Source: Bacillota bacterium (GTDB lineage: Bacteria; Bacillota; Clostridia; Oscillospirales; Oscillospiraceae). Taken from it: a stretch of DNA of 39,650 nucleotides. This document shows, in pieces, positions 8,021-16,744 of this stretch. The notes under the pieces are model-generated. The model ran no database searches. It worked only from the letters and a program-made list of their open reading frames with translations, and was not told the DNA's origin. Each line of letters starts with the position of its first letter. The first letter of the stretch is position 1. Location: assembly GCA_028719885.1 (NCBI GenBank), contig JAQYLT010000059.1, positions 1 to 39,650 on the forward strand, written 5' to 3'. The position numbers and the translations under genes are program-made.

Positions 8021-8739
8021 GTTTCGTCCTCCAACAGCAGTTCCGCAATTTTCAAATCCAGGGGGGTGGTGACCTTTAAATTATTCTCGTCCCCCTCCAC
8101 GATCTTCACGGACATGCCCATCCGCTCCACGGCGGAGCAGTCGTCGGTGACGCTGGCTCCCTCCTCCTCCGCCTTTTTCAGGGCACCCCGAAGCAGGTCG
8201 AAATCAAACACCTGGGGGGTCTGCACCGCCCGGAGGGTATCCCGGTCCGGGGTGGCCATCACCAGTCCGCTTTTCACCACTTTGACGGTGTCCTTCACCG
8301 GAATGGCCGGGGCGGCGGCGCCGTAGCTGTGGGCTGCCCGGACGGTGCGGTCAATCACCGCCTGGGAAACCAGCGGTCTGGCCCCGTCGTGGATGGCCGC
8401 CAGCTTCACATCCTTGGATAGACTGTTCAGCCCCAGCCAGACGGACTCCTGCCGGGATTTTCCTCCCGCCACCACGATCTTTACCTTGTCCATTTTGGCG
8501 CAGAGGGAGGAAATAGGCCGAATCAAATCCTCCCGGGTGACAATCACGATCTCCCGGATGGCGTCGCACTGCTGGAAGGCCCGGACCGTCCGCACAATCA
8601 TGGGCTCCCCTTTTAGCTCCGCCATCACCTTGTCGATGCCTCCCATCCGGGTGGCCGAGCCCGCCGCCACAATCACCGCCCCGCATTTTTCCAGGGGCAG
8701 CGCCTTCCGGCCCGCCTTGGTCAGCTTGGAAATGTCCAT
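8017..8739 (-). CDS. ispD: 2-C-methyl-D-erythritol 4-phosphate cytidylyltransferase
   Basis: IspD couples CTP to methylerythritol 4-phosphate, the step two before IspF. The nucleotide-binding [14 protein letters not shown] lies near residues 21-34, preceded by a short N-terminal extension ([20 protein letters not shown]). The DGARPLVS and VKDTVK regions are also family hallmarks. The length of 240 residues is normal. It lies 3 nt after murD and overlaps ispF by 4 nt, forming a tight murD-ispD-ispF unit. Confidence 0.96.
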   Translation of the reverse strand: MDISKLTKAGRKALPLEKCGAVIVAAGSATRMGGIDKVMAELKGEPMIVRTVRAFQQCDAIREIVIVTREDLIRPISSLCAKMDKVKIVVAGGKSRQESVWLGLNSLSKDVKLAAIHDGARPLVSQAVIDRTVRAAHSYGAAAPAIPVKDTVKVVKSGLVMATPDRDTLRAVQTPQVFDFDLLRGALKKAEEEGASVTDDCSAVERMGMSVKIVEGDENNLKVTTPLDLKIAELLLEDET

Positions 8740-8742
8740 GAC

Positions 8743-10095
8743 TCACAGCTCCTTTACGATTTTCTTGAAGCACTCACCTCGGACCATGAAATTCTTGAAC
8801 TGGTCAAAGGAGGCGCTGGCCGGGCTCATGAGCACAATGTCCCCCGCCCGGGCGGCAGCGGCGGCACTGCGGACGGCGTTTTCAAAATCGCCGCAGTCCG
8901 TGATTTCCGGCTGCTCCATCCCCGTCTGCTCCACGGCGGCGCGAATCTTCCCGGCGGTGGCGCCGCAGAGGAAGAGCTTACTCACGTGCACGCAGATCTC
9001 CGGCCCCAGCACATCATAGGGGATGTGCTTGTCATAGCCCCCGGCGATGAGAATCACCTTTTGTGTAAAGCTTCGCAGCCCGGCAATGGTGCGGCTGGGA
9101 GAGGAGGCGATGGAATCATTGTAGAATTTCACCCCGTCCTTGATTCGCACCAGCTCAATCCGGTGCTCCACGCCGCCGAAATTCCGGGCCACCTGGCGGA
9201 TGGTATCGTCGCTCACCAGGCCGTCCACGGCGGCGATGGCAGCCATGTAATTTTCCACATTATGTGTTCCGGGAATGAGAATATCCGCCGTTTCCAGAAT
9301 TTTTTCTCCCCGGCGGTAGATGGCGCCATTTTCTTCCCACACGCAGTTGGTTCTCCCTTTCCTGGAGAAGAAATGGGTCTGCCCGGCTCCGGCAAAGGAG
9401 GCGGTGATCTCATTGTCCGCGTTCAATACCAGCAGATCGCCGGGCTTCTGAAAATGGAAGATGTTCTTCTTGGCCTGCACGTATTCTTCCATATCCTTGT
9501 GGACATCCAGGTGGTTGGGAGCCAGGTTGGTGACCACCGCCCGCTGGGGGCTTCGCTTCATATCCATCAGCTGAAAGGAGCTGAGCTCCACCACTGCGTA
9601 GTCGTCCTGCTTCATTTCCCGGCACAGGGGAAGCAGGGGCGTGCCGATGTTGCCCCCCAGCCACACGGTTTTCCCCTCCGCCTTCAGCATTTCGGCAATC
9701 AGGGTGGTGGTGGTGGTTTTTCCGTCGGACCCGGTGACGGCAATCAGATGGCAGGGTGCCACCTCAAAGAACACCTCCATCTCGGAGGTGATCTCCGCCC
9801 CCCTCCGGCGCAGCGCCTCAATGGCCGGGTTGCCGGGGTGCATGCCCGGGGTGCGGAACACCACATCGGCCTCCACATCCTCCAGGTAGCCCTCCCCCAC
9901 CTGCAGGCGGCAGCCGGCCTGCTCCAAAGCCAGTACCTCCTCATCCAGCTTTTCCCGGAGGGTTTTGTCGCAGCCGGTGACCTGGCAGCCAAATTCCAGC
10001 AGCAGGCGCACCAAAGGCCGGTTGCTCACCCCCAGGCCCAGCACGGCCACCTGCTTTCCTCTCAGGGCTTCAAAATAGCGTTCAAACTCGTTCAT
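8743..10095 (-). CDS. murD: UDP-N-acetylmuramoyl-L-alanine--D-glutamate ligase
   Basis: MurD adds D-glutamate to UDP-MurNAc-L-Ala in peptidoglycan precursor synthesis, in the cytoplasm. The ATP-binding TGSDGKTTTT is at residues 121-130. The later NLAPNHLDVH and GGVEHRIE segments are conserved in Mur ligases. I start at the ATG at 10093-10095 (MNEFERYFEALRGKQ), which has ggtggagg 5 nt upstream and gives 450 residues; an in-frame upstream start at 10161 would add 22 residues without support. It is followed closely by ispD. Confidence 0.96.
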   Translation of the reverse strand: MNEFERYFEALRGKQVAVLGLGVSNRPLVRLLLEFGCQVTGCDKTLREKLDEEVLALEQAGCRLQVGEGYLEDVEADVVFRTPGMHPGNPAIEALRRRGAEITSEMEVFFEVAPCHLIAVTGSDGKTTTTTLIAEMLKAEGKTVWLGGNIGTPLLPLCREMKQDDYAVVELSSFQLMDMKRSPQRAVVTNLAPNHLDVHKDMEEYVQAKKNIFHFQKPGDLLVLNADNEITASFAGAGQTHFFSRKGRTNCVWEENGAIYRRGEKILETADILIPGTHNVENYMAAIAAVDGLVSDDTIRQVARNFGGVEHRIELVRIKDGVKFYNDSIASSPSRTIAGLRSFTQKVILIAGGYDKHIPYDVLGPEICVHVSKLFLCGATAGKIRAAVEQTGMEQPEITDCGDFENAVRSAAAAARAGDIVLMSPASASFDQFKNFMVRGECFKKIVKEL

Positions 10096-10129
10096 ACGTG
10101 CCTCCACCTTTGTAGAGAGATAAGATATT

Positions 10130-10294
10130 GTGCTTATTAGATTCACTCCGCAAAACGGCAAATTGGTGTTTGTATAGATATTTCGTAGGGAACGGATTTA
10201 TCCGTTCCGCCCGTTCCGAACAGCACCCAGGTTCGTCCAATGGTAACGCGCCGGATTTTGCGTAGGGAATGAATTTCCAATTTTTCATCTTGCC
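10130..10294. repeat. Composite palindromic repeat element R3, degenerate
   Basis: It begins with the outer box GTGCTTATTAG (10130-10140), itself within the ATAAGATATTGTGC copy at 10120-10133. Next come a degenerate GGCAAATTGG end (10158-10167), a perfect palindrome (10189-10208) and a decayed second unit (cgtagggaatgaatttcc, 10261-10278). The right end ATTTTTCATCTTGCC is poor. It lies between murD and the rnpB promoter. Confidence 0.6.
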
Positions 10295-10343
10295 GATGCG
10301 TGTATTCCAGTATACCCTTTCCAAAAAGATTTTTCAAGGGGAT

Positions 10344-10372
10344 TTGACAATTGGCCCGCTTTGGGTTAGAAT
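10344..10372 (+). promoter_or_regulatory. rnpB: rnpB promoter
   Basis: A perfect -35 TTGACA (10344-10349), a 17-nt spacer and TAGAAT (10367-10372) place transcription start near 10379-10380, exactly at the predicted 5' end of the RNase P RNA. Confidence 0.85.
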
Positions 10373-10379
10373 AATTCCC

Positions 10380-10728
10380 GCAGCGAGGGTTGGACAGCCG
10401 CGGATGGGAACCGAAAGGACCCAGATGAGGAAAGTCCGGGCTCCACAGGGCAGGGATAACGGGTAACGCCCGCCGAGGGAAACCTCAGGACAAGTGCAAC
10501 AGAGAGATACCGCCCCGCGTCAGCGGAGCAAGGGTGAAAAGGTGCGGTAAGAGCGCACCCGGCCCATGGCAACATGGGTTTTACGATGTAAACTCTATCC
10601 CGGAGCAACGCCGTGGAGGGACAATGGGTCTGCCCGACCGTCCCGAGGAGGCGGCTTGATCCCGTGAGCAATTGCGGGGCTAGATAGATGGCTGTCAAGA
10701 CAGAACCCGGCTTATAGACCCTCGCTGC
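10380..10728 (+). ncRNA. rnpB: RNase P RNA component, bacterial type
   Basis: Catalytic RNA that matures tRNA 5' ends. The closing P1 helix is visible: GCAGCGAGGG (10380-10389) pairs with CCCTCGCTGC (10719-10728). The universally conserved GAGGAAAGTCCGGGCTCC starts at 10427 and the 3' signature ACAGAACCCGGCTTATAG is at 10700-10717. ACAGAGAGATACCGCC, typical of the middle domain, is also present. At 349 nt the length is normal. It has its own promoter and terminator and stands alone between two repeat elements. Confidence 0.97.
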
Positions 10729-10766
10729 AAAGGACCGCTTCCTTTTTGGGGCGGTTCTTTGTTTTA
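10729..10766 (+). terminator. rnpB terminator
   Basis: AAAGGACCGC (10729-10738) pairs with GCGGTTCTTT (10751-10760), with one G-T pair, and is followed by GTTTTAG. It starts one base after the P1 helix of the RNase P RNA. Confidence 0.75.
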
Positions 10767-10788
10767 GATATATGAGATATAAGATATT

Positions 10789-11034
10789 GTGCATATCGGT
10801 TTCACTCAGCTTATTGTCAAATTGTAATTTGTCGGGATGTTTCGTAGGGAACGGATTTAGACCTTCCGCCCGGTAACGTTTTTATGGGGTGCACGTTGAA
10901 TGGAAAAATGTTGAAAATTGGGACCCTTTACCATCCAATAAGCCATGGGTGGTAACTGACGTTTCGGAACGGATAAATCCGTTCCCTACGAACACGTTGG
11001 AAGACATCCCATCCAACGAACCCGCCCTACGAAA
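10789..11034. repeat. Composite palindromic repeat element R4
   Basis: It starts with the outer box GTGCATATCGG (10789-10799), then a TCAAATTGTAATTTG end (10817-10831), a palindrome with one altered arm (10848-10867, GGAACGGATTTAGACCTTCC) and a perfect unit in the opposite flank orientation (10966-10985). Between them lies the shared internal module (gtaacgtttttatgg through ttgaaaattggg). The right end is truncated around 11021-11034. Together with R3 it brackets rnpB. Confidence 0.75.
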
Positions 11035-11095
11035 GTAAAGATTTAGGTCTAACAACCTACTACAGTTGGTTGGATGAATTGGGGCCGGTACCCCC

Positions 11096-11124
11096 TTGCT
11101 TTTTGCAGAATTCCATGCTATCAT
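11096..11124 (+). promoter_or_regulatory. Promoter of the MATE transporter gene
   Basis: TTGCTT (11096-11101), a 17-nt spacer and TATCAT (11119-11124), with the start codon about 35 nt after the predicted transcription start. Confidence 0.6.
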
Positions 11125-11165
11125 CCCTATGCGAAAATAAGTTTAAAAAAACGAGGAAAGAGGAA

Positions 11166-12557
11166 ATGAGACTGAAACGCTACATCGGCGACCGGGCCTT
11201 CTACAGGCGGGTGCTGGCCATCGTCGTCCCCATCATCATTCAAAACGGCATCACCAATTTTGTGTCCTTGCTGGACAACATCATGGTGGGCCAGGTGGGC
11301 ACCCTGCCCATGAGCGGCGTTTCCATTGTGAATCAGCTGCTGTTCGTCTTCTATCTGTGCATCTTCGGTGCCACCGCCGGCGCGGGGATTTTCACCGCCC
11401 AGTTCCAGGGCTCCGGGGACAATGAGGGCATCCGCCACACCTTCCGGTTCAAAATTCTCATCTGCGCCGCCCTGGCCATTGGGGGAATTTTGGTATTCAC
11501 CGTTGCCAGCCGTCCGCTGATCCGGCTGTTTCTCACCGGCGAGGGTGCCGCGTCCGACGCCAACGCCATTCTGGAATACGGCCAGGGCTATCTGGAATGG
11601 ATGCTTTTGGGCCTCGTGCCCTTTGCCATCACCAGCGCCTACGCCGGAACTCTGAAAGAAACCGGCGAGACCTTTATCCCCATGCTGGGCGGCATCGTGG
11701 CAACCCTTGTGAACCTGGTGCTGAACTACATCCTGATTTTCGGCCACCTCGGCGCGCCGGAGATGGGCGTGGAGGGCGCAGCCCTGGCCACCGTCATCTC
11801 CCGGTTTGTGGAGCTGGGCATTGTGGCCGGATGGACCCACCTGAACCCCAAAAAGAATCCGTTCATCGTGGGGGCCTACCGCTCCCTGGCCATTCCCGGC
11901 TCCCTGCTGAAAAACATCACCGTCAAGGGCATGCCGCTGCTGGCCAACGAGCTGCTCTGGTCCACGGGCATGACCTTTATGAACCAGAGCTACTCCACCT
12001 GCGGCCTGGATGTGGTGCCCGCCCTGAACATCACCTCCACCCTGTTCAACCTGACCAGCGTGGTGTTTATGTCCATGGGTGCGGCGGACGGCATTCTCAT
12101 GGGCCAGATGCTGGGTGCCTCCACCCCGAAAGAGGAGGTAAAGGATTCCAGCCGGAAGCTGATTGCAATTTCCGTGGCCTCCGGCGCGCTGTTCGGTCTT
12201 GTGACCATGGCCCTCTCCGGCGCCTTCCCCCACATCTACAACACCTCCCATACCGTCCGGCAGCTGGCCACCCGGCTGATTCTCATCTGCGCCCTGTTCA
12301 TGCCCTTTGATGCCTTTGCCAACGCCGCCTACTTTGTCCTCCGCTCCGGCGGCCAGACCTACATCACGTTCCTGTTCGACAGCGGCTTTGTCTGGGCGGT
12401 GATGGTGCCCCTGGGCTTCTGCCTCAGCCGGTTCACCGGTATCTCCATTCTTCCGCTGTACTTTATCTGCCAGAGCACCAACATGCTGAAGGCCTTGGTG
12501 GGCTCTCACTTCCTGGGCAAGGGAAAATGGATTCAGAATCTGGCCGTTGGCAGCTGA
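11166..12557 (+). CDS. MATE-family multidrug/metabolite efflux transporter
   Basis: Twelve-helix Na+ or H+ coupled exporter of the MATE (DinF/NorM) superfamily in the cytoplasmic membrane. The N-terminal VLAIVVPIIIQNGITNFVSL and LDNIMVGQVGTLPMSGVSI are the family's first-helix region, and a second related half begins near residue 240. I choose the ATG at 11166 (MRLKRYIGDRAFYRRVLAIV) because GAGGA lies 8 nt upstream; an earlier in-frame ATG at 11070 lies upstream of the promoter boxes. The protein has 463 residues, normal for the family. Substrate cannot be read from sequence. It stands alone, followed by a repeat element. Confidence 0.9.
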   Translation: MRLKRYIGDRAFYRRVLAIVVPIIIQNGITNFVSLLDNIMVGQVGTLPMSGVSIVNQLLFVFYLCIFGATAGAGIFTAQFQGSGDNEGIRHTFRFKILICAALAIGGILVFTVASRPLIRLFLTGEGAASDANAILEYGQGYLEWMLLGLVPFAITSAYAGTLKETGETFIPMLGGIVATLVNLVLNYILIFGHLGAPEMGVEGAALATVISRFVELGIVAGWTHLNPKKNPFIVGAYRSLAIPGSLLKNITVKGMPLLANELLWSTGMTFMNQSYSTCGLDVVPALNITSTLFNLTSVVFMSMGAADGILMGQMLGASTPKEEVKDSSRKLIAISVASGALFGLVTMALSGAFPHIYNTSHTVRQLATRLILICALFMPFDAFANAAYFVLRSGGQTYITFLFDSGFVWAVMVPLGFCLSRFTGISILPLYFICQSTNMLKALVGSHFLGKGKWIQNLAVGS

Positions 12558-12588
12558 TCCAGCAGCCAGGCCTTGCAGCATTGAGACG

Positions 12589-12904
12589 AATTGGAATTTG
12601 CTGAGATGTTTCGTAGGGAACGGATTTATCCGTTCCGAAAGGTGGATGAACATCCGTGGTTCGTTGAACGGGAAATGGTCCGTCAACACCGTAGGGCGCC
12701 TGGCTGTCCCCCGCCTCTTGGTTCCGGTTTTAAACGGCTTCCATTCAACGAAAATACTCCAAAATCGATTCATTTCGGCAGGGGAACCCCCGCCCTACGG
12801 TGTTGTCCAACATTTTTTCATTCAACATACCCCGATAAAAACGTTACCAAGGCGGAATGCATAAATGCATTCCCTACGAATCGTCCCGCCAAATTCTGAT
12901 TTGC
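12589..12904. repeat. Composite palindromic repeat element R5 with an internal GC-rich inverted pair
   Basis: Ends are AATTGGAATTTGC (12589-12601) and GCCAAATTCTGATTTGCC (12888-12905). Palindromes lie at 12617-12636 (ACGGAT arm) and 12854-12873 (ATGCAT arm), facing each other. Inside, ACACCGTAGGGCG near 12687 is inverted near 12801 (CGCCCTACGGTGT), each next to a run such as CCCCCGCC. Right of the end, ACTGCGTGAAACCGATA is the inverted outer box. ORFs crossing it are products of the repeat. Confidence 0.8.
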
Positions 12905-12944
12905 CGGACAACTGCGTGAAACCGATAAAAAAAGAGGTCACACC

Positions 12945-13760
12945 ATGATTCAGGATATTCTTCCCCACGTTCTTTACAATCAATACGATCCCGCCGCCGT
13001 GCCCGAACAGGAGGACTGGGTGCTCTGCTTCGACGGGCAGCAGCTGCTTCTTGGTCCTGAGGGGCAGTTCCCCAGGGTTTCGGAGCTGGGGGCGCAGGGC
13101 TGCACCTACCTGTTCAAAGTGGACGGGGAACGGTATTTTCTGAAAAGCTGCCCCAGCAGCCCTCCTGTGGGATTTTCCTTTCAGGATGTGAAGCAGCTGC
13201 GCCGGGAGCAGAAGCTTTCCAAAGAGCGAAGCTTTGCCGTGTTCACCGGGAAGCACCTTTCAGACTGGTATCGGGACACCCGGTTCTGCGGCCGCTGCGG
13301 CAGAAAAATGGTTCACTCTGACACAGAGCGGGCAAGAAAATGCCCCGTCTGCGGCTACACGGCCTATCCCAGAATCATGCCCGCGGTGATCGTGGGAGTG
13401 AAAAACGGGGACAGGCTGCTCCTCACCCGCTACCGGACAGGCTTCGCCCACAACGCCCTGATTGCCGGCTTCACGGAGATTGGAGAGACTGCCGAGCAGA
13501 CGGTACAGCGGGAGGTCATGGAGGAAGCAGGCATTCGGGTGAAGAACATCCGCTATTACGCTTCCCAGCCCTGGGGCATTGCCAATGACCTGCTGCTGGG
13601 CTATTTCTGTGAGCTGGATGGGGACGACACCATCCACATGGACGAGAACGAGCTGAAATACGCCCAGTGGGTATCCCGTGAGGACATCCAGCTCCAGCCG
13701 GATGATTTCAGCCTGACCAACGAAATGATGGCCCGGTTCAAATCCGGGGAGGAACCATAA
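12945..13760 (+). CDS. nudC: NAD+ diphosphatase / Nudix hydrolase, NudC type
   Basis: NudC hydrolyses NAD(H) to NMN(H) and AMP and can remove NAD caps from RNA. The zinc ribbon cysteines are C115, C118, C133 and C136 (CGRCG and CPVCG). The Nudix box runs from G175 to I197 with E181, R189, E190, E193 and E194 all in place. The NudC-specific motif begins SQPW but continues GIAND instead of the usual PFPxS, so substrate preference may differ. Length 271 residues. It starts at ATG 12945 with an agagg site upstream and ends in a bidirectional terminator shared with ogt. Confidence 0.9.
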   Translation: MIQDILPHVLYNQYDPAAVPEQEDWVLCFDGQQLLLGPEGQFPRVSELGAQGCTYLFKVDGERYFLKSCPSSPPVGFSFQDVKQLRREQKLSKERSFAVFTGKHLSDWYRDTRFCGRCGRKMVHSDTERARKCPVCGYTAYPRIMPAVIVGVKNGDRLLLTRYRTGFAHNALIAGFTEIGETAEQTVQREVMEEAGIRVKNIRYYASQPWGIANDLLLGYFCELDGDDTIHMDENELKYAQWVSREDIQLQPDDFSLTNEMMARFKSGEEP

Positions 13761-13764
13761 AAAG

Positions 13765-13812
13765 ATGGAGCTTTCGCCGGAGATGCTTCTCCCTCTAAAG
13801 CTCCATTTTTCA
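13765..13812 (+). terminator. Bidirectional terminator between nudC and ogt
   Basis: Outer stem ATGGAGCTTT (13765-13774) with AAAGCTCCAT (13797-13806); inner stem GGAGA (13779-13783) with TCTCC (13788-13792). TTTTTC follows on the plus strand and CTTTTTATGG on the minus strand. It serves two convergent genes. Confidence 0.85.
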
Positions 13813-14304
13813 TTTTGTGTTTCTTTCCCAATTCAGCAGCCACTTTTTCCGCTCCAGGCCGCCTGCGTAGCCGGTGAGCTGGCCGCTGCTGCCCACCACC
13901 CGGTGACAGGGAATGAGGATGGAAATGGGATTATGTCCCACCGCGTTTCCCACCGCCTGGGCGGACATATGGGGAATGCCCCGGCTCCTTGCAATTTGGC
14001 CGGCAAGGGCCGCATAGCTTGTGGTCTGCCCATAGGGAATGCGGCACAAAAGCGCCCACACCTCCCGGCGGAAAGGGCTCCCCTTGGGATTCAGCGGCAG
14101 CTCCTGGATCAGGGGCCGCTGCCCATCAAAATACCGACAAAGCCAGCGCTCTGCCTGGGTCAGCACGGGACTTTGCTCTTTCAGCGCTTCCGGAAGCTGC
14201 GGGAAGTATTTCTGTCCCTGCATCCACAAGCCGATGATGGCCCCATTCTCCTCCGCCAGGGTCAGCTCCCCCAGGGGAGAATCCATGGTTTGAATCCGAA
14301 TCAT
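13810..14304 (-). CDS. ogt: Methylated-DNA--protein-cysteine S-methyltransferase
   Basis: Suicide repair protein that transfers alkyl groups from O6-alkylguanine to its own cysteine. The active-site motif PCHRVVG is at residues 132-138 (Cys133), followed by GYAGGLERKKWLL. The helix-turn-helix region YGQTTSYAALAG is also present. The ATG at 14302-14304 overlaps the MFS stop by 4 nt and gives 164 residues, the usual single-domain length without an Ada N-terminal regulator domain. A longer in-frame ORF upstream runs antisense-like through the MFS gene and is not credible. Confidence 0.95.
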   Translation of the reverse strand: MIRIQTMDSPLGELTLAEENGAIIGLWMQGQKYFPQLPEALKEQSPVLTQAERWLCRYFDGQRPLIQELPLNPKGSPFRREVWALLCRIPYGQTTSYAALAGQIARSRGIPHMSAQAVGNAVGHNPISILIPCHRVVGSSGQLTGYAGGLERKKWLLNWERNTK

Positions 14305-15458
14305 TCTTTTGTCCTCTGTGTAAACACCAGCACGATCACCGCGCCAAGGAGGGCGGACGCCGTGCCGAACACCAGCATGGCCCGGACGCCCATGTTGTCC
14401 AGAATCCGCCCGGCTGCAATGGCTCCCACCACATTGCCCAGGGTCAGGGAGACGGTGTAGCAGGCCTGCCCTTTCACCGAATCCTCCGGGGCCATGATGG
14501 CATTGATGTAAAACACGGCGCTCACCGTCATCAGGGCCCAGCCGAACATCTGCAGCAGCTGCACGGCATAGAAGCCGGGAATGTCCCTGCACAGCAGAGT
14601 CCCCAGGCACTTCAGGAAGAAGAACACCCCGGAAAGCCGGAACCACACATGGCTCTTTGCCTTTTTCAGCATCCTGCTGAACAGGAACATCACCGGCAAT
14701 TCAATCACCGAGGCAAAGGCCATGGCAATGCCCATCTCCCGGCTGGTGCCCCCTTTCGCCTCCACGATCTGAAAGGTGAAGCTGTTCAGCACCACATGGC
14801 TGACAAAAATCAGCACCAGGCCAAAAAGCACCGGCGCATAGCGGGGATACCGGCGGAGAAAGCCGCCCCGGGCCGTGGCCGTCTTCTCCTCAGAGGAAGC
14901 CTTGGAGCCCGTGCTGCCAAAGCCCGCCACCGTCAACAGCAGCAGGAAAAAGCCCGCGCCCATGCAAATCGGCACCGTCACCGCCCCAAAGCGATTGGCC
15001 AGCAGGCCGATGAGATAGGCCGCCGCCGCATACCCCAGGGAGCCAAAGCCCCGGGCGATGCCGAAATCCAGCTTTTCTCCACGGTTCACCGCCCCGATGC
15101 CCAGGGAATTCACCAGAGGGGTGGTCAGCTGGAGCAGCACCATGCAGCAGCCATAGAGCAGTCCCGTGAGCAGGGTGCTGCCCCGGGTGAACAGCAGCAG
15201 CACCGCGCAGGTCAGGCTCAAAGCGCCGGAGAGCATCACCAGCTTCCCCACAGGGGTGCTGCCGGGCCGGTCGGCATAGGCGGCAATCACCGGCTGGAGC
15301 AGCGCCGACAGCAGTCCCGCCGCTGCAATGAGCATACCCACCTGGCTGTTGTCAAAGCCCGCCTGAAGCAAATACATGCTGGCAAAGCCCATGATCGCCG
15401 CGTAGCACATCCAGAAAAAACTCTGGATGGCCGCGTAGCCAAAGGTTCTATTTTTCAC
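14301..15458 (-). CDS. Major facilitator superfamily transporter
   Basis: A 385-residue membrane carrier with about 12 helices. The N-terminal half has FGYAAIQSFFWMCYAAIMGF and the loop AYADRPGSTPVGKL between helices 2 and 3, matching the general MFS loop pattern; the subfamily resembles nucleoside/phenylpropionate-type permeases. Start is GTG (15456-15458) with agggact about 9 nt upstream. It is downstream of the flavoprotein by 31 nt and overlaps ogt by 4 nt, so the three are probably one transcript. Substrate is unknown. Confidence 0.85.
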   Translation of the reverse strand: MKNRTFGYAAIQSFFWMCYAAIMGFASMYLLQAGFDNSQVGMLIAAAGLLSALLQPVIAAYADRPGSTPVGKLVMLSGALSLTCAVLLLFTRGSTLLTGLLYGCCMVLLQLTTPLVNSLGIGAVNRGEKLDFGIARGFGSLGYAAAAYLIGLLANRFGAVTVPICMGAGFFLLLLTVAGFGSTGSKASSEEKTATARGGFLRRYPRYAPVLFGLVLIFVSHVVLNSFTFQIVEAKGGTSREMGIAMAFASVIELPVMFLFSRMLKKAKSHVWFRLSGVFFFLKCLGTLLCRDIPGFYAVQLLQMFGWALMTVSAVFYINAIMAPEDSVKGQACYTVSLTLGNVVGAIAAGRILDNMGVRAMLVFGTASALLGAVIVLVFTQRTKE

Positions 15459-15489
15459 CCAGATCAGTCCCTTATTTTAGATGGGGACA

Positions 15490-16410
15490 TCATAGCATAT
15501 CTGACAAAAACTTACAAGCCTGGGACCCGGCAATTGCTCCATCCGAAACGGCGGTGACAATCTGCCGCAGCTCCTTTTTCCGCACGTCCCCCGCCGCGAA
15601 CACCCCGGGGACGGATGTTTGGAGCCGTTCATCCGTGATGAGGTACCCGTTTTCATCCATTTCCAGCTTCCCGGCGAAGAGCTCCGACGCAGGCCGGTAG
15701 CCGATGAAGATGAACACCCCGCAGCCCGCCGCCGGAACCCGGGTCAGCTCCCCGGTTTCGGAATTCCGGATCAGCAGGAATTCCATTTCAGCTTCACCCT
15801 GAAGCTGTACCAGCTCCCGGTGATAGCACACTTCGATTTTCGGATGGCACAGAAGACGCTCCCGGATGGCGGCATCACAGCGCAGGGCGTTTTTCCGCAC
15901 CAGCAAATACACCCTTTTCCCCAGCTGGGCCAGATGCAGCGCTTCCTCCGCCGCACTGTTGCCGCCGCCCACCACATAGATCTCCTTTCCCCGGTAGAAA
16001 AAGCCGTCGCAGGTGGCGCAGTAGCTCACCCCCCGGCCCCGAAATTTGTCCTCCCCGGGGATGCCCAGCTCCTTAGGCACCGCCCCGGTGGCAAGAATCA
16101 GAGTGTCGGCGGTAAAGCGCCCCTGCTCCGTTTCCACGGTTTTTATGGCAGGGTCCACCGACAGAACCCCGGTGCACAGAAGCTCCGTGCCGCAGCTGAC
16201 CGCCTGCTGCTCCATTTTCTGCATCAGGCTCACCCCGTCAATATCGGGCAGACCGGGATAATTGTCGATGGCCGCCGTCAGCGCCGCCTGGCCTCCGGGA
16301 AGACCATGCTCCAGAATCAGCACCTGGGCCCCCGCCCGGGCGGCATAAATCCCCGCCGTCAGCCCGGCACATCCTGCCCCCAAAATCAAAACCTGTACAT
16401 GCTTTTCCAC
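15490..16410 (-). CDS. Thioredoxin-reductase-like NAD(P)/FAD oxidoreductase
   Basis: Flavoprotein disulfide reductase of the TrxB family. It has the FAD-binding VLILGAGCAGLTAGIYAARAG near the N-terminus, the redox-active CATCDG in the middle, the second nucleotide-binding VVGGGNSAAEEALHLA, and the C-terminal GVFAAGDVR. I favour the GTG at 16408-16410 (VEKHVQVLILGAG): GAGGAAATCGGC sits just upstream and family members begin only a few residues before the Rossmann strand. Earlier in-frame starts at 16443 and 16452 would add 11-14 hydrophilic residues. No thioredoxin gene adjoins, and the disulfide partner is unknown. Confidence 0.88.
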   Translation of the reverse strand: MEKHVQVLILGAGCAGLTAGIYAARAGAQVLILEHGLPGGQAALTAAIDNYPGLPDIDGVSLMQKMEQQAVSCGTELLCTGVLSVDPAIKTVETEQGRFTADTLILATGAVPKELGIPGEDKFRGRGVSYCATCDGFFYRGKEIYVVGGGNSAAEEALHLAQLGKRVYLLVRKNALRCDAAIRERLLCHPKIEVCYHRELVQLQGEAEMEFLLIRNSETGELTRVPAAGCGVFIFIGYRPASELFAGKLEMDENGYLITDERLQTSVPGVFAAGDVRKKELRQIVTAVSDGAIAGSQACKFLSDML

Positions 16411-16468
16411 GCCGATTTCCTCGTTTCCTTTTGTTTTTCCCATCCCATCCACCTAACCCGGCAAACAG

Positions 16469-16666
16469 GTGAATTGGAATTAGCAGAGGTAATTCGTAGG
16501 GAACGGATTTATCCGTTCCGCCCGGTAACATTTTTATGGAGTGCACGTTAAATGGAGAAATGTTGAAAAAAGGACCCGCTACCATCCAACGAACCACGGA
16601 TGTTCACCAACGTTTCGGAACGGATGAATCCGTTCCCTACGAAATATCTTTCCAAATTCCGATTTC
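16469..16666. repeat. Composite palindromic repeat element R6
   Basis: Ends GTGAATTGGAATTAGC (16469-16484) and TCCAAATTCCGATTTC (16651-16666) are imperfect inverses. Palindromes at 16500-16519 and 16617-16636 face each other, the second with a TGA centre. The internal module is the usual one (gtaacatttttatgg to ccatccaacgaacc). It separates the flavoprotein operon from the end of the eut operon. Confidence 0.8.
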
Positions 16667-16744
16667 TCTGTCCTCCAAGTCAGGGCGACAGTTACAGTTT
16701 ATCCCCTCTTTACGTTTTGATTCTGATCCCCCCACAAACGATGA

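Noticed and set aside
11127..12773. Very long open frames opposite real genes, such as antisense to the MATE gene, EutH (17053-18336), EutA (25017-26783) and L2 (580-2058).
   Set aside because: GC-rich third positions keep the antisense frame open. The sense frames have family motifs and ribosome binding sites; the antisense products have low-complexity composition rich in G, H and Q.
12547..12864. Open frames of 60-120 codons through the repeat elements, reading RRERIYPFR or VGNGFIRSE (also near 4846, 10882, 16536, 20694, 30684 and 35228).
   Set aside because: They are translations of the palindromic repeat itself, occur on both strands and several frames, and lack ribosome binding sites. 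They are not genes.
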